Virus record (IMG/VR): IMGVR_UViG_3300042522_000051
Location: 1-27,195 of that record
Source: a virus
DNA length: 27,195 nt
Strand: one strand, 5' to 3'
Part shown: positions 7,770-16,743 of the stretch, piece after piece
Position numbering within the stretch: position 1 is the first letter of the stretch
Layout: each line of letters opens with the position of its first letter
Position numbers and translations under genes: made by a program
Notes under the pieces: model-generated
What the model saw: only the letters and a program-made list of their open reading frames with translations
What the model was told of the DNA's origin: nothing
The model's database searches: none

Positions 7770-10700
7770 CACAAACACCCTATGTTGACGAAGAAGAACT
7801 GAAGCGTCTAGAAGCTGAAGCACTTGCTGAAGAGCAAGCTTTGCAACAGGCAGCTCCAGCTTACAGTCCTCAGACAGCTCCTGAAACAATGTACAAGGAG
7901 GCTACACCAGCTCAGAACCAAGCTGCTGGTAATGTACAACCTGTTAAGTCTCCTCAACAGCAAGCTACCCAGCAACTAATGGGTGGCGGTCAACAACCTC
8001 AGAAACCACTTAACCCAGGCTCTGGCTTCATCTATGGTAGTGGTGATCCTAATGCTACTCTTGGTGAAGATATTGGTACCTATGCCCAACGTACCCTTGA
8101 GGGTCTTGGATCCGTTGGTATGAGTATCATTGACTTTGGTATGGATGGCATTGGTCGTATTCCTGGTGCTGAGTGGATTGATGACGCCTGGGATGCTAAT
8201 ACTAAGTTTAAAAACCCTGGCTTTCAAAAGGTAAGAGAAGTATCTTCTATCCTTGTTCCTGCTATCGGTGTTGGTGCTGCATCACGTGTCGCTACTGCTG
8301 GTATGGCTGGTGGTCCTATTGCTCGTGGACTCTCTGCACTTGGCATTAACGTTGCTGGTGATGTTGCTATCAACGCTATCAGCGATCAATCTGAGGGTGA
8401 GACAGTATCGACGATTGTGAAAGAAGCAGCGCCTTGGTTGCCTGTTCCTGATGCACTTGTCGTTAAGGATACTGACTCTCCTGAACAACGTCGTCAACGT
8501 AACATCTACGAATCAGCTGGTATCAGTATTGTTGGTGACATCATCGGTTACTCTGCTGCTGCAGGTCGTGGAGTAATGGATTGGTTTAAGCCCAACGATA
8601 CAGCAGCTAAGGAGTTCATGTCTTCTGAGGTCCTTGTTAATGCTGATTCTGCTACTGCTACTCGGTTGTCTGAGATTGACACTAAACGCATGGCTCTACA
8701 AGAAGAGCTGGCTCAGGTATCTTCTATTGCTCCTATTGATGAAGCACAGCTGATCGAACAGAGTGTACGTATTGGTGACCTTGAAGCACAAATCAAAGGG
8801 TTGGACAGTGAAGCTGGTAAGCTCGGTAAACAGTACGCTGATACCGGAGCCTCAGATCTCACTGAGAGCCCTCTAGAATCGTTTGTAGAGCGTCAACAGG
8901 TCAGTCGTGATAGTCAGATCGATGAGGTAGGTAAAGGGCGCCTTATGGACGATCCTGAAGGGGCTGGTGGCACTGATCCTATGATCACTCCTAACATGTT
9001 CCCTGAGGGTTCTACTGCTGCTCTTAGCATCCCTCCTGGTAACATCGCTCGTAACATGGCTGACACTACTGCTATCAAGCTTGGTAACAGTGGTGGTACC
9101 CCTGCTCCTATCCTTTCTGAGCGTGCCTACTACGACCTTAGTAAAGGTAATGCTGTATCGCGTAACCTCATCGAAGACCTAGCTGAAGGTACTCGTGCTA
9201 CTGGTAATTTCGATGCAACGGTAGAGGGCTTTAGGTACACTAAGGCTCAGATGAGTGATGCTGCATGGAAGATCTACAATGACATCATCGGTACTGATAA
9301 GGTATCTGATCTCAAGAACCTCTTCCTTAATAACCGGGACGTTAAGAATCTACTTGATGGTCGCTCTATTAAGTATGTTAACGATGTTCAAGCAGAAGCT
9401 ATTGGCTTTGCTATGCGTGAACTGACTGATAAGTACATCGGTCAAGTTGTTACTGAAACATCAGCTCGTGCTATGGATACGGTAGGACGTGAAGTAGCTG
9501 ACATTGCTGAGGGCTATAAGGCATTCCCTGAGACTGCTGACCTTGGCCGTACCACTGAGATGCTTGGTGATCGATTAGCCTTCCTTATGGAAGAGTACGC
9601 CCTTAATAAGTACATCGCAGGTTGGGCGCTTAAGAACCAAGACCGTTGGCAGAAGTTCCTCAAAGAGTCACCCGATAAGGAGGCTGCTATTAGGCAGGTT
9701 ACTGAGCAGTTCGATCTTAAGGTACAAGAGAAGAACATGCAAGCACAAGGTTATCGGGATATGATTCGTACTATTGCTAGGGATCGTCCTGATGCCGCTC
9801 AACCTCTGATTGATGCGTTTGCATTAACCAGGGGTGATGTTGATACTCTTGATAAGTTGATGAAGTGGAGTGCTAAGCAACTTAGCCCCATGGGTCTTCT
9901 TAAGAGTGGTGATGAAGGTTTGAATGCCTTTGCACAAGGTGTGTGGTCGGTACGTTACAACAACATGTTGTCTGGTATCTCAGCACTCAAAGCTATTACT
10001 GGTAACACTGTTGCTCTTACCCTTCGTACTAGTAACGCATATCTTGGTACTGGTATCGGTGCCTTGATGGGGCGTAATACTGTTGATGATCTCCGTAGAG
10101 CTACCCATGTCTATGGTTCATTCTGGCAGACTAACAAGCGTGCACTGAATGATTCCTGGGATACCTTCAAGCGTACCTGGAATAACGGTAAATGGGGTAA
10201 TGATGCTACTACTGACTTCCGTGAACTAGCACGTGAGGACCTTGTTACTGACTATAACCCTAACCTTTGGGATACCCTGGCCGATATGGAACAGGTATGG
10301 GAGAAGGATGGTAACTGGGGTCGTCTTGCTCAGTATCGCTTTTCTAGGTTTATGTATGACCTTGGTAACTGGCGGTGGTTTAAGTATGGTACTAATGCAA
10401 TGATTAGTGCTGACTCCTTTGTACAGACTACTGTAGCCTCTCAGATGGCTCGTGCTAGGGCTTGGGATGAGATCTCTGGTATTGGTTATAAAGGAGCTGA
10501 GCTAGCCCAACAACTAGCTAGGGCTGAAAAGATGGCTTATGATGAGTCTTTTGATGCTCTCGGTAACCTCACTGATGCTGCTGCTAAGAATGCTGCTGGA
10601 GAGATTGCACTTAACCTCGACGATGAGACTGCTACATGGTTGACTCGTGGTGTTAATAAGCTGCCTATCCTAAAGCCGTTCTTTATGTTCCCCAAGACTG

Positions 10701-11977
10701 GTGTTAATGGTGTTAAGTCTGCTATGTCTTACACTCCTATCGCCACTCTACCTGGTATGAACAGGTACTCCAAAGTACTGTGGGCTGGTGATGACATCGA
10801 CAAGATCAAAGATGCTCTCATGGAGCACGGTATTGCGTATGATGGTGTACCTAATGGTATGGCAATCTTCAAGGGCCTTGAGGCCGAATATCGTGGTCGT
10901 GTAGCCTTTGGTGCATTGCTGTCTTCCTCCATGATGGGTTATGCCCTTGGTGGTAACATCCGTGGTAATGGTCCTGTTAATGCTGGTGAACGTAAGAAGC
11001 TTCGTGATAACTTTGGTTGGCAACCTAAAACCATCAATGTTGCAGGTAAGTGGGTCAGCTATGCTGGCTACGAACCTCTTGATACTATCCTGACTCTTGT
11101 TGGTGACCTAGCTTATTACTCACGTGATATTGGCTCTACTCTTACCGAGTCGTTTGTAGATAAACTAGCGTGGACACTCTCCGCTACTTTTGTTAACAAG
11201 TCTTGGGTGGCTGGTCTTGAGCCTGTTGTAGCTGTTGCTAACGGTGATGAAACAGCTATTACTCGATTCCTTGCTAATGAAGTACGAGCTGCTATCCCTA
11301 TGTCTGGTGCGCTTGGTGTTGTATCTAATGCTATCACAAGCTCCCAAAAAGATATCTATAATGACTTAGTTGGGTATGTAACCAATAGGGTTCCTGGCTT
11401 TTCCAGTCAACTACCAGATCAAATTGATATCTACACCGGTAAGCCCCTTAATGACATTGACAATCCTGTACTTCGTGCACTTAATGCTGTTAATCCAGTT
11501 AAGATTAGCGAAGGTACAGAGCCTTGGCGTCAGTGGCTCATTGATAGTGGCTGGGATGGTATTCAAATGATTCGCAAGGACTCATCTGGTAACCACGAAT
11601 ACACCCCGCAGGAACGTGAAGTACTGTATAAGTACATCGGTGAACAACAGCTGTGGAAGGAATTCGATAAACTCAGTAAGAACAAGAAGTATAACGATCA
11701 GTTGGATCGTATTCGTGCAATGCGAGTACAAGGTCGTCCATCTGAAGAGATACAAGCAGCTCAAAGTGAAGTCTATTCAGTGATGAATGATATCATGTCT
11801 CAAGCTCAGAAGGCTGCTGAACTTCGTATGCAGCAAGAAAATGAACCGATGTGGCGTTCTATTCAAGAGTCCCTGACTAACAAGAATATGATGCGTCAAG
11901 GTCGTATTGATGACGCTGCACGAGCTGCTGATCGTCGTAAGGCAGAGATTGAACGACTTACTCAAATGTATCGCTAA
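7766..11977 (+). CDS. Large internal virion protein (T7 gp16-like)
   Basis: Encodes 1403 residues, close to T7 gp16 (1318) and by far the largest gene here. The first 90 residues are Gln/Pro/Ala-rich and look disordered. No transglycosylase motif is visible at the N-terminus, where T7 gp16 carries its murein hydrolase; in this phage that activity sits in the preceding protein. Residues about 300-350 look like a coiled coil, and the C-terminal half has amphipathic stretches (for example around KPFFMFPKTGVNGVKSAMSY). By family it would be the inner-core protein that crosses the cytoplasmic membrane and pulls in the first DNA. It overlaps the preceding gene by four bases and is followed by the fibre gene six bases later. 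Confidence 0.88.
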   Translation: MTQTPYVDEEELKRLEAEALAEEQALQQAAPAYSPQTAPETMYKEATPAQNQAAGNVQPVKSPQQQATQQLMGGGQQPQKPLNPGSGFIYGSGDPNATLGEDIGTYAQRTLEGLGSVGMSIIDFGMDGIGRIPGAEWIDDAWDANTKFKNPGFQKVREVSSILVPAIGVGAASRVATAGMAGGPIARGLSALGINVAGDVAINAISDQSEGETVSTIVKEAAPWLPVPDALVVKDTDSPEQRRQRNIYESAGISIVGDIIGYSAAAGRGVMDWFKPNDTAAKEFMSSEVLVNADSATATRLSEIDTKRMALQEELAQVSSIAPIDEAQLIEQSVRIGDLEAQIKGLDSEAGKLGKQYADTGASDLTESPLESFVERQQVSRDSQIDEVGKGRLMDDPEGAGGTDPMITPNMFPEGSTAALSIPPGNIARNMADTTAIKLGNSGGTPAPILSERAYYDLSKGNAVSRNLIEDLAEGTRATGNFDATVEGFRYTKAQMSDAAWKIYNDIIGTDKVSDLKNLFLNNRDVKNLLDGRSIKYVNDVQAEAIGFAMRELTDKYIGQVVTETSARAMDTVGREVADIAEGYKAFPETADLGRTTEMLGDRLAFLMEEYALNKYIAGWALKNQDRWQKFLKESPDKEAAIRQVTEQFDLKVQEKNMQAQGYRDMIRTIARDRPDAAQPLIDAFALTRGDVDTLDKLMKWSAKQLSPMGLLKSGDEGLNAFAQGVWSVRYNNMLSGISALKAITGNTVALTLRTSNAYLGTGIGALMGRNTVDDLRRATHVYGSFWQTNKRALNDSWDTFKRTWNNGKWGNDATTDFRELAREDLVTDYNPNLWDTLADMEQVWEKDGNWGRLAQYRFSRFMYDLGNWRWFKYGTNAMISADSFVQTTVASQMARARAWDEISGIGYKGAELAQQLARAEKMAYDESFDALGNLTDAAAKNAAGEIALNLDDETATWLTRGVNKLPILKPFFMFPKTGVNGVKSAMSYTPIATLPGMNRYSKVLWAGDDIDKIKDALMEHGIAYDGVPNGMAIFKGLEAEYRGRVAFGALLSSSMMGYALGGNIRGNGPVNAGERKKLRDNFGWQPKTINVAGKWVSYAGYEPLDTILTLVGDLAYYSRDIGSTLTESFVDKLAWTLSATFVNKSWVAGLEPVVAVANGDETAITRFLANEVRAAIPMSGALGVVSNAITSSQKDIYNDLVGYVTNRVPGFSSQLPDQIDIYTGKPLNDIDNPVLRALNAVNPVKISEGTEPWRQWLIDSGWDGIQMIRKDSSGNHEYTPQEREVLYKYIGEQQLWKEFDKLSKNKKYNDQLDRIRAMRVQGRPSEEIQAAQSEVYSVMNDIMSQAQKAAELRMQQENEPMWRSIQESLTNKNMMRQGRIDDAARAADRRKAEIERLTQMYR

Positions 11978-11983
11978 CCTTAA

Positions 11984-14230
11984 ATGGCAACTACACAAAA
12001 TACATTCACTGGTGATGGGTCTAACTTAGGCCCATTTTCTTTTACTTTTAAATGGTTGGAGTTAACCGACATTAAGGTTACTGTAGCTGGTGTCCTTAAG
12101 ACAGCTGGTACTCATTATAACCTACAAGGTCTTAACTACGCCACTAAAACTGGTGGACAGGTGCTGTTCACGGCTGGTAATGCTCCAGCTAATGGTGCTG
12201 CTATTATCATTTATCGAGAGACTGATGATAGTGATCTAGCAGCTACCTTCTACTCTGGCTCTGCCATCCGTGCACAGGACCTTAACAATAACTTCATTCA
12301 AGGTCTCTATGTAACGCAGGAGTCATCTAACAACGCTGCTGCAGCTACTACAGCGGCTAATGCTGCTACAACAACAGCTAACACTGCTCTTAGTAACTCA
12401 ACTGCTGCCCAAGCTTCAGCAGCTAGCGCCATTAGTACAGCTAACTCAGCAGTTAGCACAGCCAATTCAGCAGTCAGTACAGCTAACTCAGCGGTATCTA
12501 CTGCTAATTCTGCCTCAGCTGCTGCTGCTAGTGCTGTTTCTACAGCTAACACAGCTAACTCTACAGCCTCTTCAGCTTTGTCTGCTGTGTCTGAAGCACT
12601 GGCTTACACTACTGTTGCCAACGTTGCTGCTATTCCTGGTTCTCCTACTAATGGAGACTCATTGCGTATTACTGATTCTACGGGTATTGAATCCTTTACA
12701 CCTCTCATTGGTGTTCCTGGAGGATTTGTTGGTAACTCTGCACTAACTGTTGAGATCTACTACAACGGTACTAGTTCTACGTGGATCTGGAGTCGCTATT
12801 TTCCTAATGACCCTGAGAACCGCTATTGGGCTGGATCAGTTGTTGTATCCGATACTGCCCCACTTAGTCCTACTGATGATTCTCTTTGGTATGACAGCAT
12901 TGGTGGTCGTTTTTATATCTGGTACAACGACGGTAACACCAGCCAATGGGTAGATGCTTCACCACAAGGTAATCTTACTTCTACGTTCCTAGCTGGTACT
13001 GCAGCACTGCCTGGCCTTACTCCAGTGAGTGATACTAATACCGGCATTTATTCCCCCGGCGCAGACCAAGTAGCCATCAGCACTAATGGGACTCGCCGTT
13101 TACTTATTGATTCCGCTGGTGCGTTAACTCTTGACACTGGTGATGCAACTATTTATGGCGTCCGTGTTGGTCGGGGCGCTGGGGAGATCAGCACCAGCAC
13201 AGCGCTGGGTAGTGGCGCATTAAACGCAAATACCACTGGTGACAATACAACAGCGCTCGGCTACAGAGCGCTATATGTCAATACAACTGGAACTCAAAAC
13301 ACAGCGGTTGGGTCGCTAGCCCTTGCTTCTAACACAACAGGGCAATGGAACACTGCTTTAGGAGTAGCTGCTCTTAATACGTCAAACGGCAGCAACAATA
13401 CCGCCGTCGGGCGCGTTTCCCTGTATTTTAATACAAGTGGCGTTAATAATACCGGAGTAGGTTATCAGTCTCTTTACAATAATTCAACCGGATCAAGCAA
13501 TGTCTGCATTGGAGTTAGTTCTGGTTCAAGCCTAACCACCGGCTCCAACAACACCATCATCGGTTCTATTGCTGGCACCGCAGGTCTTTCCGATACTGTC
13601 ATTATTGGCGCAGGATCGACAGAACGCCTGCGCATCGACTCCAGTGGCAGGCTCTTGGTTGGTACGTCTTTGAGCTTTGACAATTCAGCATTTGTTCAGG
13701 CCACATCTACATCAGGATTATCTACAGCTTTTGCAGCCAAAATTACAACCTCAAATACAGCTTCTGTTTTTAGCTGCAACAACAGTAGCAATAGCTATGT
13801 TGGCGGTATCAATGTAAGCAGCACTGCAACGGCTTTTGCTACATCCTCCGACTACCGCCTCAAAGAAAACGTCGTAGCAGTCACTGACGGCATCACTCGT
13901 CTGCAGCAGCTGAAGCCCAGCCGTTTCAATTTCATTGCTGACCCTGACCAGACGGTTGACGGCTTCCTTGCCCACGAGGTGCAGACCGTTGTTCCGGAAG
14001 CGATTTTTGGTGAAAAGGATGCTGTCAATGAAAACGGTGATCCTATTTATCAGAGCATCGATCAGGCCAAGCTGGTTCCCCTCCTGACCGCTGCGTTGCA
14101 GGAAGCCATCGGGCGTATTGAAACCCTACAAGGCATGGTGGCCGTCAACAACATGACGATTGATGAGCAGCACTATCAAATCTCTGCTTTGGCAGACCGA
14201 CTCACCACCCTTGAAGGAGGAACCAACTAA
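11984..14230 (+). CDS. Tail fibre protein with T7 gp17 N-terminus, YadA-like repeats and S74 chaperone
   Basis: Encodes 748 residues. Residues 1-115 are the T7 gp17-type attachment domain (GPFSFTFKWLELTDIKVTV, RAQDLNNNFIQGLYV). Residues about 116-205 are an Ala/Ser/Thr/Asn coiled coil with heptads AISTANS then AVSTANS three times (149-176). Residues 407-524 hold seven repeats of 16-17 residues of the type ALGxxALxxNTTGxxNT, like the left-handed beta-roll head of trimeric autotransporter adhesins. The end is an S74 intramolecular chaperone: SSDYRLKEN (621-629) carries the Ser622/Lys627 pair for self-cleavage. It probably trimerises, attaches to the nozzle and binds the cell surface. Base composition changes near 13.03 kb, within the gene, pointing to an exchanged distal part. 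Confidence 0.93.
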   Translation: MATTQNTFTGDGSNLGPFSFTFKWLELTDIKVTVAGVLKTAGTHYNLQGLNYATKTGGQVLFTAGNAPANGAAIIIYRETDDSDLAATFYSGSAIRAQDLNNNFIQGLYVTQESSNNAAAATTAANAATTTANTALSNSTAAQASAASAISTANSAVSTANSAVSTANSAVSTANSASAAAASAVSTANTANSTASSALSAVSEALAYTTVANVAAIPGSPTNGDSLRITDSTGIESFTPLIGVPGGFVGNSALTVEIYYNGTSSTWIWSRYFPNDPENRYWAGSVVVSDTAPLSPTDDSLWYDSIGGRFYIWYNDGNTSQWVDASPQGNLTSTFLAGTAALPGLTPVSDTNTGIYSPGADQVAISTNGTRRLLIDSAGALTLDTGDATIYGVRVGRGAGEISTSTALGSGALNANTTGDNTTALGYRALYVNTTGTQNTAVGSLALASNTTGQWNTALGVAALNTSNGSNNTAVGRVSLYFNTSGVNNTGVGYQSLYNNSTGSSNVCIGVSSGSSLTTGSNNTIIGSIAGTAGLSDTVIIGAGSTERLRIDSSGRLLVGTSLSFDNSAFVQATSTSGLSTAFAAKITTSNTASVFSCNNSSNSYVGGINVSSTATAFATSSDYRLKENVVAVTDGITRLQQLKPSRFNFIADPDQTVDGFLAHEVQTVVPEAIFGEKDAVNENGDPIYQSIDQAKLVPLLTAALQEAIGRIETLQGMVAVNNMTIDEQHYQISALADRLTTLEGGTN
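12428..12574 (+). repeat. 21-bp coding repeats for AVSTANS heptads
   Basis: Seven consecutive 21-bp units encode AISTANS, AVSTANS (three times), ASAAAAS, AVSTANT and ANSTASS in the fibre shaft. The three central copies are close at DNA level (GCAGTTAGCACAGCC, GCAGTCAGTACAGCT, GCGGTATCTACTGCT). Whole-unit gain or loss would keep the frame and change shaft length by one heptad. Confidence 0.8.
13202..13555 (+). repeat. Seven 16-17-residue beta-roll repeats in the fibre
   Basis: The fibre frame contains seven successive units with consensus A-(L/V)-G-x-x-A-L-x-x-N-T-(T/S)-G-x-x-N-T. They start at residues 407, 424, 441, 458, 474, 491 and 508; the fourth is one residue short. The pattern matches the YadA/Hep_Hag head repeat of bacterial trimeric adhesins. 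DNA identity between units is low, so this is an old protein-level repeat. Confidence 0.85.
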
Positions 14231-15084
14231 TGGCTATTGATTTTCCCGCATCACCTACATTAAACCAAACCTTCTCAAGTGGTAATGTTAACTACGTCTG
14301 GGATGGTACCAAGTGGACTGCATCAGTCACTGGTGGCATCTCTCTTGATAAGATCGAGGAAGGTAACACCAAAGCTGAGGTAGTTGATACCGGTAGTGAT
14401 GGCCGGTTTGTGGTTACTACGGAGGGGACAGAGAGGCTTAGGGTTGATAGCAACGGCGACGTGACTATTAACGACAAGATTATCCACAGTGGTGATACCA
14501 ATACAGCAATTCGGTTCCCTGCCGCCGATATTGTTTCTGTTGAGACGAATGGCAGTGAACGCGCCCGCATCGACTCCAGCGGCAGGCTCTTAATTGGTAC
14601 GTCTAGTGCCAACGGCAACGGCGGTGTTCTTCAGCTCTCTGGCGGCATTACGTTCCCAGCTACACAGGTTGCATCCACTGATCCGAACACGCTGGATGAT
14701 TATGAGGAGGGGACGTGGACGCCTATTCTGGGGACCTATCCTTCAGGCACGGCAACAATGTCTGTCCAGGAAGGGTGGTATGTCAAGATTGGAAAGATAG
14801 TTCAATTTAGTGCGCAGGTTGTTTGGACAGCTTATGGTACTTGGTCGGGAAACACACTTATTTCCGGCTTGCCATTTGCGTCTAGAAATAATAATGGCGG
14901 CTACAGCTGGCCCTGCTCCGTCGTAATCAGTAGCACTCTAACTACTACTCCTATGGTATTTGCTATAGAGGCAAATACTAGCCAAGGCTTTATCAAGTCT
15001 GCCTTAGACCTAGTACAGATTGCGAACACTAACTTTCCTTCTAGTGGCAGAGTGACAATCAATGGAACATATCAAGTTCCATGA
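14230..15084 (+). CDS. Second tail fibre / receptor-tip protein
   Basis: Encodes 284 residues. The N-terminus (MAIDFPASPTLNQTF, then YVWDGTKWTA) is a pattern I associate with cyanophage fibre proteins. A beta-repeat zone follows with TEGTERLRVDSNGDVTI and SERARIDSSGRLLIGTS, shared with the main fibre. From about residue 150 (DDYEEGTWTPILG) the protein changes to a compact Trp/Gly/Ser-rich beta domain ending in VTINGTYQVP, likely a receptor-binding tip. The ATG shares one base with the fibre stop (TAATGG), and GGAGG at 14216-14220 supplies the ribosome site. The GC content is raised like that of the distal fibre, so the two probably moved together. An adsorption role is inferred from homology of pattern and position. 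Confidence 0.8.
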   Translation: MAIDFPASPTLNQTFSSGNVNYVWDGTKWTASVTGGISLDKIEEGNTKAEVVDTGSDGRFVVTTEGTERLRVDSNGDVTINDKIIHSGDTNTAIRFPAADIVSVETNGSERARIDSSGRLLIGTSSANGNGGVLQLSGGITFPATQVASTDPNTLDDYEEGTWTPILGTYPSGTATMSVQEGWYVKIGKIVQFSAQVVWTAYGTWSGNTLISGLPFASRNNNGGYSWPCSVVISSTLTTTPMVFAIEANTSQGFIKSALDLVQIANTNFPSSGRVTINGTYQVP

Positions 15085-15144
15085 CTAAGCCCGCAACGGC
15101 ATAAAACTACGGCCTAAACCTATCGAATCTGGAGGATTCCCTTA

Positions 15145-15393
15145 ATGGCCAACTTCACCGAACGCCACGAACACAAGATTGAAATCATCCCACCCTATTC
15201 CATCATCCAATGCCGCCGTGCGGACATCATCGAAAAGGATGGTGTGGAAGTAGGCAAGACCTATCACCGTCACTGCCGCGTCCCTGGTGATGACGTGAGT
15301 GGTGACTGCGCTGAACTGCAAGCCGTTGCTGCTGCCTTGTGGACGCCTGAAGTGATCGCTGCTTATCAGGCATCGTTGAGTCAGCCCGAGTAG
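15145..15393 (+). CDS. Small conserved protein of the fibre module, function unknown
   Basis: Encodes 82 residues. The N-terminal half is His/Arg/Ile-rich (RHEHKIEIIPPYSIIQCRRA) and contains a DIIEKDGVEVGKTYHRH block; the rest is acidic and helical. I recall similar short proteins next to fibre genes in cyanophages, but no function is known to me. GGAGG at 15131-15135 and nine bases of spacing fix the ATG. It has the raised GC of the fibre module and is its last gene, followed by direct repeats and a terminator. A fibre-assembly or accessory adsorption role is possible but unproven. Confidence 0.72.
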   Translation: MANFTERHEHKIEIIPPYSIIQCRRADIIEKDGVEVGKTYHRHCRVPGDDVSGDCAELQAVAAALWTPEVIAAYQASLSQPE

Positions 15394-15409
15394 TCCTACT
15401 CACTACTGG

Positions 15410-15466
15410 CAAACGATGGAACCTCGCATCTCAAACGATGGAACCTCATTCCCAAACGATGGAACC
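15410..15466 (+). repeat. Three direct copies of CAAACGATGGAACC
   Basis: The 14-mer CAAACGATGGAACC occurs at 15410-15423, 15432-15445 and 15453-15466, with spacers of 8 and 7 bases. A decayed fourth copy (CAAAGCGATGG) is at 15504-15514, inside the following terminator hairpin. The array lies in the untranslated end of the fibre-module transcript. No open frame covers it. Confidence 0.9.
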
Positions 15467-15496
15467 GCGTAGACCCCTTCACTACCAACCCCTACG

Positions 15497-15547
15497 GGCA
15501 CTCCAAAGCGATGGCGACTCAGCCGTCACCGGGGTGCCTTTTCTTTT
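15497..15547 (+). terminator. Rho-independent terminator after fibre module
   Basis: GGCACTCC (15497-15504) pairs with GGGGTGCC (15531-15538) in an eight-pair stem with one T.G wobble. Inside it GATGGC pairs with GCCGTC as a second stem. TTTTCTTTT follows. It separates the fibre module from the lysis genes. Confidence 0.85.
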
Positions 15548-15565
15548 ATCACTTAGGTGAACACA

Positions 15566-15772
15566 ATGATCACTATCTTAGGCATCAAGGTGTCCTATGA
15601 GACACTCGCCTTTTTCATCCTTTTCATTACATCTGAATACTTGGGTCTGACTAAAAAGCGTCGATCCAATACCGTTACTCAAGCTATCTCTATGGCTGCT
15701 GCTTACTTTGGTAAGACACGTACTGAGGACGATACAGTTCGTCGTATTCGTCGTACCTTTAGGGGCAAGTAG
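15566..15772 (+). CDS. Small membrane protein, possible holin
   Basis: Encodes 68 residues from the ATG at 15566. A GTG nine bases upstream is in frame but would overlap the ribosome site (AGGTG, 15555-15559), so the ATG is preferred. One hydrophobic segment (about residues 11-27, ETLAFFILFITSEYLG) is followed by a basic tail rich in Arg and Lys. It lies between the fibre-module terminator and the endolysin, close to where T7 places its holin gene 17.5. A holin or other membrane lysis protein is the natural guess. The single short membrane span and lack of a recognised family keep this tentative. Confidence 0.68.
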   Translation: MITILGIKVSYETLAFFILFITSEYLGLTKKRRSNTVTQAISMAAAYFGKTRTEDDTVRRIRRTFRGK

Positions 15773-15774
15773 TT

Positions 15775-16743
15775 ATGGTACTGCTGCCTGTTAAACAGCA
15801 TTATCCCCAGACAGATAGTGCAACAGGTCACGGAGATCGCATGTGCTTTAGCTCGACATGCGCTATGGCTATCAAGTATCTCCGACCTGACGCATTAAAG
15901 GGTAGTAATGCAGATGATGATTACCTCCGTACAGTACTTAAGTATGGAGATACAACTGAATATCTATCACACATCAAAGCTTGTCAGCAGTACGGTATCT
16001 TAGCTACCTTTTACCAAAAAGGCACTAAACAGACCCTTATTAACGAATTAAAGGCTGGTTACCCTGTAGCTACTGGCATCCTTCACAAAGGCCCTGCTAC
16101 AGCTCCTAGGGGTGGTGGTCACTGGATGCTTCTCATCGGTGATGATGGAGAGCGTGGTGTCTTCCATGACCCATATGGTGAGATGGACAACGTTAACGGA
16201 GGCTATGTCACCATTGGTAGTGGTGGTAGTAGTGTTCGTTACTCTTGGAAGAACTGGCTTAAGCGTTGGGAAGTAGAGGGTAGTGGTACTGGATGGTTCA
16301 TGACCTTCAGACCCGTTAACACTCCGCAACCTATCGCTCCTATTGCTAACACCTGGGAAGGAGTTATCACTGCCGCATCCAAGGCAGGTGCTAAGTTCCC
16401 ACAAGTAGTAGCTGCACAATGGGCACTAGAGAGTGGCTGGGGTAAACACACCTCTGGCACTCATAACTACTTTGGACTCAAGGGATCTGGCACTGACCAT
16501 GAGACAAAAGAGTTCATTGATGGTAAGTGGATCACTATTACTGCTGGGTTTCTTAACTTCCCTGACCTACAATCTTGTGTATCGTACTTAGTACAACGCT
16601 GGTACAAGGACTACAAAACATATAAAGGCGTCAACCGTGCCTCTTCTGTAGAGGAGTGTTGCAAGCTTTTAGTTAAAGAGGGATACGCCACTGATCCCAA
16701 CTATAGCACTAAACTATTGAACATCATTAACCAAAAGAAATGA
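15775..16743 (+). CDS. Two-domain endolysin: C39-like peptidase plus glucosaminidase
   Basis: Encodes 322 residues. Residues about 7-178 form a papain-like C39-family-2 peptidase: GDRMCFSSTCAMAIKYL gives catalytic C24, GGGHWMLLIGDD gives H116, and VFHDPYGE gives D132. A Pro-rich linker (182-190) leads to a glucosaminidase domain (about 193-322) with KFPQVVAAQWALESGWGKH, probable catalytic E219, and a C-terminal helical part. The protein would cut both peptide and glycan bonds of peptidoglycan. No signal peptide is present, so it needs a holin; the genes on both sides encode small membrane proteins. The glucosaminidase core is closely similar to that of the internal virion protein at 4788-7769. 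Confidence 0.9.
   Translation: MVLLPVKQHYPQTDSATGHGDRMCFSSTCAMAIKYLRPDALKGSNADDDYLRTVLKYGDTTEYLSHIKACQQYGILATFYQKGTKQTLINELKAGYPVATGILHKGPATAPRGGGHWMLLIGDDGERGVFHDPYGEMDNVNGGYVTIGSGGSSVRYSWKNWLKRWEVEGSGTGWFMTFRPVNTPQPIAPIANTWEGVITAASKAGAKFPQVVAAQWALESGWGKHTSGTHNYFGLKGSGTDHETKEFIDGKWITITAGFLNFPDLQSCVSYLVQRWYKDYKTYKGVNRASSVEECCKLLVKEGYATDPNYSTKLLNIINQKK

Noticed and set aside
12307-12552. Ala/Leu-rich minus-strand open frame
   Set aside because: It is the mirror of the repetitive Ala/Ser coiled-coil codons of the tail fibre.
15410-15466. CRISPR-like array
   Set aside because: The repeats are 14 bases and the spacers 7-8 bases, far too short, and no cas gene is near.
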